In this document: positions 44,781 through 49,176 of the stretch, in pieces
How positions within the stretch are numbered: the stretch's first letter is position 1
Layout: every line of letters starts with the position of its first letter
Notes under the pieces: model-generated
Databases searched by the model: none
The model's input: only the letters and a program-made list of their open reading frames with translations
Told to the model about the DNA's origin: nothing
Made by a program: the position numbers and the translations under genes
Assembly: GCA_002238525.1 (NCBI GenBank)
Contig: MPMN01000015.1
Span: 1-49,176, forward strand
Reading direction: 5' to 3'
From: Flavobacteriaceae bacterium bin25
GTDB taxonomy: Bacteria; Bacteroidota; Bacteroidia; Flavobacteriales; Flavobacteriaceae
DNA: 49,176 bases

Positions 44781-45818
44781 ATGCCGGAAAAACTAATCCC
44801 CCGATTTATTGAACTCTTTTCACAAAATCTCCCCTTTGTATTTTTTCGATACCCCAATTCTAGAAAGATCCATTTATATATTCAAAAAGACTCAAAAGTC
44901 TACAAAACAAAAAAAATTTCACATAAAGGATTTGTATTTGCTGAATTCAACTATAACGGAGAACACCTTTTGCTAAAAAAAGACTACTCAGAAGAGTATT
45001 TATTAAAAACCAACGAAACTATTACGCCAAATAACACATTGGAAAAACCACCGTTTAATCATTCTGCATTTATTGAACTTGTAAATAAAGCCCAAAGATT
45101 CATCCAATCGGGGAAAGCCAACAAAGTAGTTGTTTCTTCTTCGGTAGAATTATCAACAAATAAAAAACCATGGACCTTGTTTTACAACCTTTTGACAGAA
45201 CAACCACAAGGATTTGTGTATTTTTTTCGCCATCCTAAAATAGCAACATGGATTGGCGCTTCTCCAGAGATACTGCTTCAAAAAAAAAACCAAACCTATA
45301 AAACCATTGCACTAGCAGCAACTAAATTAAATCGTCCAAAATTGAATACCCCTTGGACTAGGAAAGAACTATATGAACAACAATTAGTTCAAGACCAAAT
45401 ACGTGAAGATTTAGACACATTCTGCCATAGAAAAAATATCTCCGTTGGAAAAACATCCAATTTATATGCTGGACATCTGGTTCACTTGTTCACGGAATAT
45501 AAATTTCAAACACCAAAAAACCCGATAGAGATTCTTCTGAAATTACACCCGACAAGCGCCACAGCTGGAAGACCTAAAAATTCCGTCATGAATTTCTTGA
45601 AACAAAACGAACAGCATCAGAGATCCTACTACTGTGGGTTTTTAGGCCCAGTTGATGAAAATGAGTTTTCCCTTTATGTCAATCTTCGATCGGCTAACAT
45701 TTTAGGTAGCAAGGTTATAATTTATGTTGGTGCAGGGATTACAATCAATAGCGAACCCGAAAAAGAATGGGAAGAAATCCTACATAAGTCCCAGACAATC
45801 TCCAAAATTTTACGCTGA
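44781..45818 (+). CDS. menF: Isochorismate synthase (menaquinone)
   Basis: Converts chorismate to isochorismate. The 345-residue chorismate-binding protein has KANKVVVSSSVEL, WIGASPEILL, LHPTSATAGRPK, YYCGFLGPVDE and VGAGITINSEPEKEWEE, in the family order. The usual ALAGT motif reads ALAATK, a small deviation. MenD and MenB, often next in Bacteroidota, are not in the window. The protein is short, as in other members of the phylum. Confidence 0.9.
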   Translation: MPEKLIPRFIELFSQNLPFVFFRYPNSRKIHLYIQKDSKVYKTKKISHKGFVFAEFNYNGEHLLLKKDYSEEYLLKTNETITPNNTLEKPPFNHSAFIELVNKAQRFIQSGKANKVVVSSSVELSTNKKPWTLFYNLLTEQPQGFVYFFRHPKIATWIGASPEILLQKKNQTYKTIALAATKLNRPKLNTPWTRKELYEQQLVQDQIREDLDTFCHRKNISVGKTSNLYAGHLVHLFTEYKFQTPKNPIEILLKLHPTSATAGRPKNSVMNFLKQNEQHQRSYYCGFLGPVDENEFSLYVNLRSANILGSKVIIYVGAGITINSEPEKEWEEILHKSQTISKILR

Positions 45819-45838
45819 GGTTTTGGTCATCACTACAA

Positions 45839-46528
45839 TCAAAGCAAATATGCCGATAGTATACCCAAAATGATCATAAAAAGATTTCGATTACTCAGCT
45901 TATGACCTTTGCCTCCCTCAAATATGATTTGACTGGAAATATGCAATAGGATACCTAAAGAAAAGGCAATCAAATAAGGAATATATTCATCAAAAGATTG
46001 CAAACCTGACACCAACATCCCCAACGGTGTTGCCAAAGAAAAAATAAATAGAAATCCCATTTTTAAAATCTTTGAAATTGATGAAATACCAAGTGCCATG
46101 GTCAGAACAAATCCAATTGATATTTTGTGAATCGCAACCCCCCATAGTAGAGAGGTTGAATGGGTTAAAGGAAACCCTTCTACAAAAGCATGTAAACTCA
46201 AACCGGCTATTAAAATAATAGGATAGTACTTGTGTGAGGTATCCTTAGGTCCGTGACCATGTTCAATACCCTGGGAAAATCGCTCTATACAAATTTGAAA
46301 CAACATTCCAAGTAAAATAAATAGCTCAACATTGTCCCTATAATTGTGTAAAAACAATTCACGCAACATCTTTAGGAAAATAATTCCAAGTATAAATGCA
46401 GCAGAGAAAGACAAAAATAAATTTAGATTGCTCTGAAAAAAATTTCTGATTCCAAGAGCAAAGCCAATACCAATTAATGCCCCAAAAAAAGGAACTAGGT
46501 ATAAAATAAATGAATCCGTACTAATCAA
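45839..46528 (-). CDS. ZIP-family divalent metal transporter
   Basis: A 229-residue inner-membrane protein with about eight hydrophobic segments. The metal-binding motifs are LHAFVEGFPL in one helix and AIHKISIGF in the next, typical for ZIP, and a His-rich loop IEHGHGPKDTSHK lies just before. It probably imports zinc or another divalent metal. It converges on menF with 20 bases between them. Confidence 0.85.
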   Translation of the reverse strand: MISTDSFILYLVPFFGALIGIGFALGIRNFFQSNLNLFLSFSAAFILGIIFLKMLRELFLHNYRDNVELFILLGMLFQICIERFSQGIEHGHGPKDTSHKYYPIILIAGLSLHAFVEGFPLTHSTSLLWGVAIHKISIGFVLTMALGISSISKILKMGFLFIFSLATPLGMLVSGLQSFDEYIPYLIAFSLGILLHISSQIIFEGGKGHKLSNRNLFMIILGILSAYLL

Positions 46529-46662
46529 TGGAAAATTATTTGTATCATCAATTTCTCAATCGAGTCAAACATTAAGTGAACAAGAATCTTCAATCAGAAA
46601 GAAAAAGTCAATGGTTTGAATTTATTTAAAACACTCAACATAGTTTAACCTCATCAAATAAT

Positions 46663-47442
46663 CTAATCTTTGTTGGTTTTTGATTTTTTCTGTTTACTTG
46701 ATTTGTTAAAATATATGGGTAGTGCATAACTTAAAGTATAGTTGAATCCAGCCCCGAATTTATTGTTGTCCGTTTTTTTATTGAAACCAGGGATGAATAG
46801 ATTGTCAAAATTATCAGGAACATTATCTGATAGTAGATGGTTCAGACGAATACTAAAGGCCATGAAAATATTAGGTAGAACTTCAGTTTTTACACCTCCT
46901 ATAATTTCAAGCCAATTAGCAGACAAGGATTCATATTTTTTTATTGCATTGGAACTAGTAACCTCTTTTTCTGGCCAAAACCGATTTTTATTCCATATGA
47001 TATAGTGATTGACCTGCTGGGAATGTATACTCTTACCAAACCTGACTCCCAGGAATATTTGATTATTCAACCCTTTAATAGTCTGAGATATTTTAAAGTC
47101 AAATCCTCCCTTGAGAAAACTACCACCAGAAGTGAAGTTGATTTGTTCAGATTGAATTGTTTTGGTCTCATTTCCAATTTCAACGGCGACCGATACTTTT
47201 TCAGAAATCTGAACATCCCCAACAACTTCAAACCCGGAAAAATTATCATTAGTCATCGTAATGATAGGTCTAGATATATCAATGCCGGCTCGAATACTAT
47301 AAGCAACTCTTCCTCTTTGGATTTCAAGAGTATCAGATTGTAATTCCAATTGATTAAAAGAATCAATTGTGGACTCTTGTTGTCCATAGAGACCTAAAGT
47401 CGAGATACTAATAAAAAAGATGTATATGTGCTCTTTGTTCAT
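46663..47442 (-). CDS. DUF6048-like outer-membrane protein
   Basis: A 259-residue protein with a signal peptide (to about SQQES) and alternating strands ending in aromatic residues, as in a small beta-barrel: YSIRAGIDISRPI, SGFEVVGDVQISEKVSVAVEIGNE, IFLGVRFGKS and FGAGFNYTLSYALPIYF. The resemblance to DUF6048 is from memory. It overlaps the upstream lipoprotein gene by 35 bases, the usual partner of this family. Function unknown. Confidence 0.75.
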   Translation of the reverse strand: MNKEHIYIFFISISTLGLYGQQESTIDSFNQLELQSDTLEIQRGRVAYSIRAGIDISRPIITMTNDNFSGFEVVGDVQISEKVSVAVEIGNETKTIQSEQINFTSGGSFLKGGFDFKISQTIKGLNNQIFLGVRFGKSIHSQQVNHYIIWNKNRFWPEKEVTSSNAIKKYESLSANWLEIIGGVKTEVLPNIFMAFSIRLNHLLSDNVPDNFDNLFIPGFNKKTDNNKFGAGFNYTLSYALPIYFNKSSKQKKSKTNKD

Positions 47443-47947
47443 CTGATACGGTATCTCTAATTTTTTTGACAGAAGTAATCCAATCTTCTCCGCTGTTGAT
47501 TATTTCCACGGGGGATTCCATAAATATAAATGTAGATCTAAATCCACAAGATCGGTTCAGATACTGATCTTCTACCCTATAGGATATGCGAAGCGTGTCT
47601 ATATTTTGATTATCCTGTTCAGCGTTGATTATAAACTCAAATTCGGTATAGGCTTTATCTGTCCTTAGGGGCAAAAGCAGGCTATCTGATTTGTTGCTAG
47701 GCAGAGGTAAATCCGAGCCGATAGGCTTTACCAAAAAATCCGGCGGCTCTTGCGGTGTTGTTAAATCGTTTTGTTGAAAAGTGCGAACGATTAGTCTAGG
47801 TGTGGTAAGTGTCTCAGGTACGCAAATATCATCTTTCTCACAGGCAAACAATACCAACAAGACCAATGGGATCAAATAATTTACTCTAATCAACCGATTT
47901 ATTTGCTCGCCAAAAGTAAAACAATTTAACTCTGGGGAGTGTCCCAA
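47408..47947 (-). CDS. DUF6452-like lipoprotein
   Basis: A small lipoprotein with the lipobox VLFACEKDD and the family start CEKDDICVPETLTTPRLIVR. The long frame starts at a TTG at 47947. The TTG at 47893 (161 residues) is more likely: it places the signal peptide at the very N-terminus and follows a possible -7 box TACTTTTG. In Bacteroidota this gene often sits between rlmD and a DUF6048 gene; here IS5 debris takes the place of rlmD. Function unknown. Confidence 0.75.
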   Translation of the reverse strand: MGHSPELNCFTFGEQINRLIRVNYLIPLVLLVLFACEKDDICVPETLTTPRLIVRTFQQNDLTTPQEPPDFLVKPIGSDLPLPSNKSDSLLLPLRTDKAYTEFEFIINAEQDNQNIDTLRISYRVEDQYLNRSCGFRSTFIFMESPVEIINSGEDWITSVKKIRDTVSDEQRAHIHLFY

Positions 47948-48141
47948 AGATACCCGTGGTTTGGTGTAGTTCGAAGAAGATCATTTGTTTGAAATTAAAT
48001 GATTTAAAATGTTTTATGGCATCTAAAATACGAAAGTATATTGGATTATACAAGCATTTTAAGTCAATGTCAAATAAATTTCTAACTTCAATTAATACTC
48101 CTATTCTAATGCGATTAACAAAAATTTAGCGCAAAAGTCTC
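47945..48141. mobile_element. IS5-family solo right end
   Basis: About 195 bases matching 16115-16302, the right end of the complete IS5 copy, including a long identical block (TTTTAAGTCAATGTCAAATAAATTTC, given here by its position 48058-48083) and the terminal GCAAAAGTCTC. The transposase part is absent. Confidence 0.75.
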
Positions 48142-48143
48142 TT

Positions 48144-49035
48144 TTAGTTAGTTGTATTATCATCAAATCTTATTCTAACATCATCTCTTATTTTGATATT
48201 AGAATGCAAAAAATTTCTATTTTCCAATAATTGAGTTACCTCATTATATATATTATGATTCTGTTTATTATCTCTAATCGTAACCACCAAGGTAAAGTCT
48301 TGGTTTAAGGTTTCTTTATTTTCTAAAGCCAAAGTTTCTGCGAAATCCCTATATGTGCCTATGATTTTAACATACCACTTACGGTTTGATTTAAGAAAAT
48401 GTTTCCTATTGGAATCATTCATCTCATTAAGATTAACAGAATTATTTTTTTATTGGCTGATATTTTTTCCCGTAATTAATGAGAACTCGTTCCCCTGCAT
48501 ATTCGCTTTCTGAATCTTTTTTATAAATACTTTCATAATTGGAATCCAGAAGGACATTATGTGTTCCATCTGGTCAATATTCATTAGAAATATTTGGTTT
48601 GTTAGTATCTCGAGTTTTTGTCTTTTCATAAGTACCAAATTTTACATCTAGATTCGACTGACAATATTCTGCTCCCTGCTTCTTTATAAGAATAGGCTGA
48701 GAAATCAGTGTGATTTCTATTTCTCCATAAAATAAATCATTATCGTCAACAAGACTCTCTGGAAATGGAAATTCTAGTATTTCAATGAATTCACCCTTTT
48801 CGAGATTCTCTTGTAGAATTAAAGTTATTTCATGTGAATCATTAAAGATTATTTCATCTGCTGCAGTTGGAATTCCAAATCCCATTTGATTAATTCTTTC
48901 ATTTATTGGGACAGTGAAATCAGTTGGGTATTTTGCAGAATGAATTGAAAGAGCCTTTAGCAAAGTTGGATCAAAGTTTTCATTAATTCTAAAGGCTCTA
49001 ATCACTTTGTTGTGGAATGGGCGGAAATGAAGCAA
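48144..49035 (-). pseudogene. S8 subtilisin-like protease C-terminus, IetS-like, broken
   Basis: Three minus-strand pieces form one gene tail: 49035-48574 (LLKALSIHSAKYP, RINQMGFGIPTAADEIIFN, QGAEYCQSNLDVKFGTYEKTKTRDT), a shifted part around 48570-48430 (YKKDSESEYAGERVLINYG), and 48422-48144 (KWYVKIIGTYRDF, FTLVVTIRDNKQNHNIY). The pattern matches, from memory, the C-terminal half of S8 peptidases paired with an AAA ATPase in IetAS-type modules, which act in plasmid maintenance and phage defence. The catalytic domain and ATPase are not present. From 49036 to the end of the window nothing is recognised. Confidence 0.6.
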
Positions 49036-49176
49036 AAACGTTCTACGGCGTGTTTTGTATTTTGAACTAGGAATAAAAAAGTCGTTTATTTTGACTATTT
49101 TTGTAATAGGTTTTAAAAAGAAAAACTGGGTTATTAATGTCTGTTAGAACAAATATTACTCTTAGATGCCGTTTAA

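Overview
The window looks like chromosomal DNA of an AT-rich member of the Bacteroidota, most likely Cytophagales-like. The support is: promoters of the Bacteroidota -33/-7 type (TTTG, about 19 bases, TAnnTTTG) upstream of lgt and an unknown gene; a DUF6452/DUF6048 lipoprotein and outer-membrane pair that I know only from this phylum; a short LeuA paired with a Leptospira-type citramalate synthase; and BspA-like surface lipoproteins. The genus cannot be fixed from the sequence. No rRNA, tRNA or CRISPR array was seen.

The core genome comes in blocks. Bases 1916-5211 hold folE, cysS, yidD and lgt on the plus strand, followed by a secreted esterase and a carboxyl-transferase subunit. Bases 7967-14675 form one compact minus-strand operon: leuB, an M81 metallopeptidase, menA, menC, a CPBP membrane protease and a menE-like ligase. 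Bases 23656-28362 carry leuA-leuC-leuD-cimA, also on the minus strand. panB and dnaK are divergent at 36.2-39.1 kb. A MenI-like thioesterase and menF, a ZIP transporter and the DUF6452/DUF6048 pair fill 44.3-47.9 kb. Together the men genes supply menaquinone, and leu plus cimA supply leucine and isoleucine precursors.

Accessory islands interrupt these blocks. Island 1 (14.7-23.6 kb) separates leuB from the other leu genes. It holds a complete but dead IS5-like element, an unknown gene behind a nine-C tract, a 1148-residue BspA-like lipoprotein, a decayed IS1595-family copy, and two small genes with a duplicated leader. Island 2 (30.1-36.1 kb) holds an IS5 fragment, then a restriction-modification pair and a broken mobilisation gene bracketed by inverted repeats of about 210 bases, then nested IS1595/IS1634 remnants and a broken tnpB. 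Island 3 (39.5-44.2 kb) holds an IS1595-family element with an intact frame, a holin-like small gene, a three-gene HipB-HipS-HipT kinase toxin system behind a perfect tandem operator array, and an IS30 wreck. Island 4 (47.9-49.2 kb) is an IS5 solo end plus a decayed subtilisin-like gene resembling the protease of IetAS-type defence modules.

The most unusual signals are: (1) a short hairpin sequence (core CCCCGTCACGGGG, with a compensatory variant) inserted three times in transposase genes and encoding PVTG in frame; (2) the nine-C tract just after a promoter and ATG, which looks like a phase-variation switch; (3) a HaeIII-like nuclease coupled to an adenine methyltransferase, although HaeIII's GGCC site has no adenine; (4) the fourfold 40-base operator array of hipBST; (5) the pair of small proteins sharing a near-identical leader.
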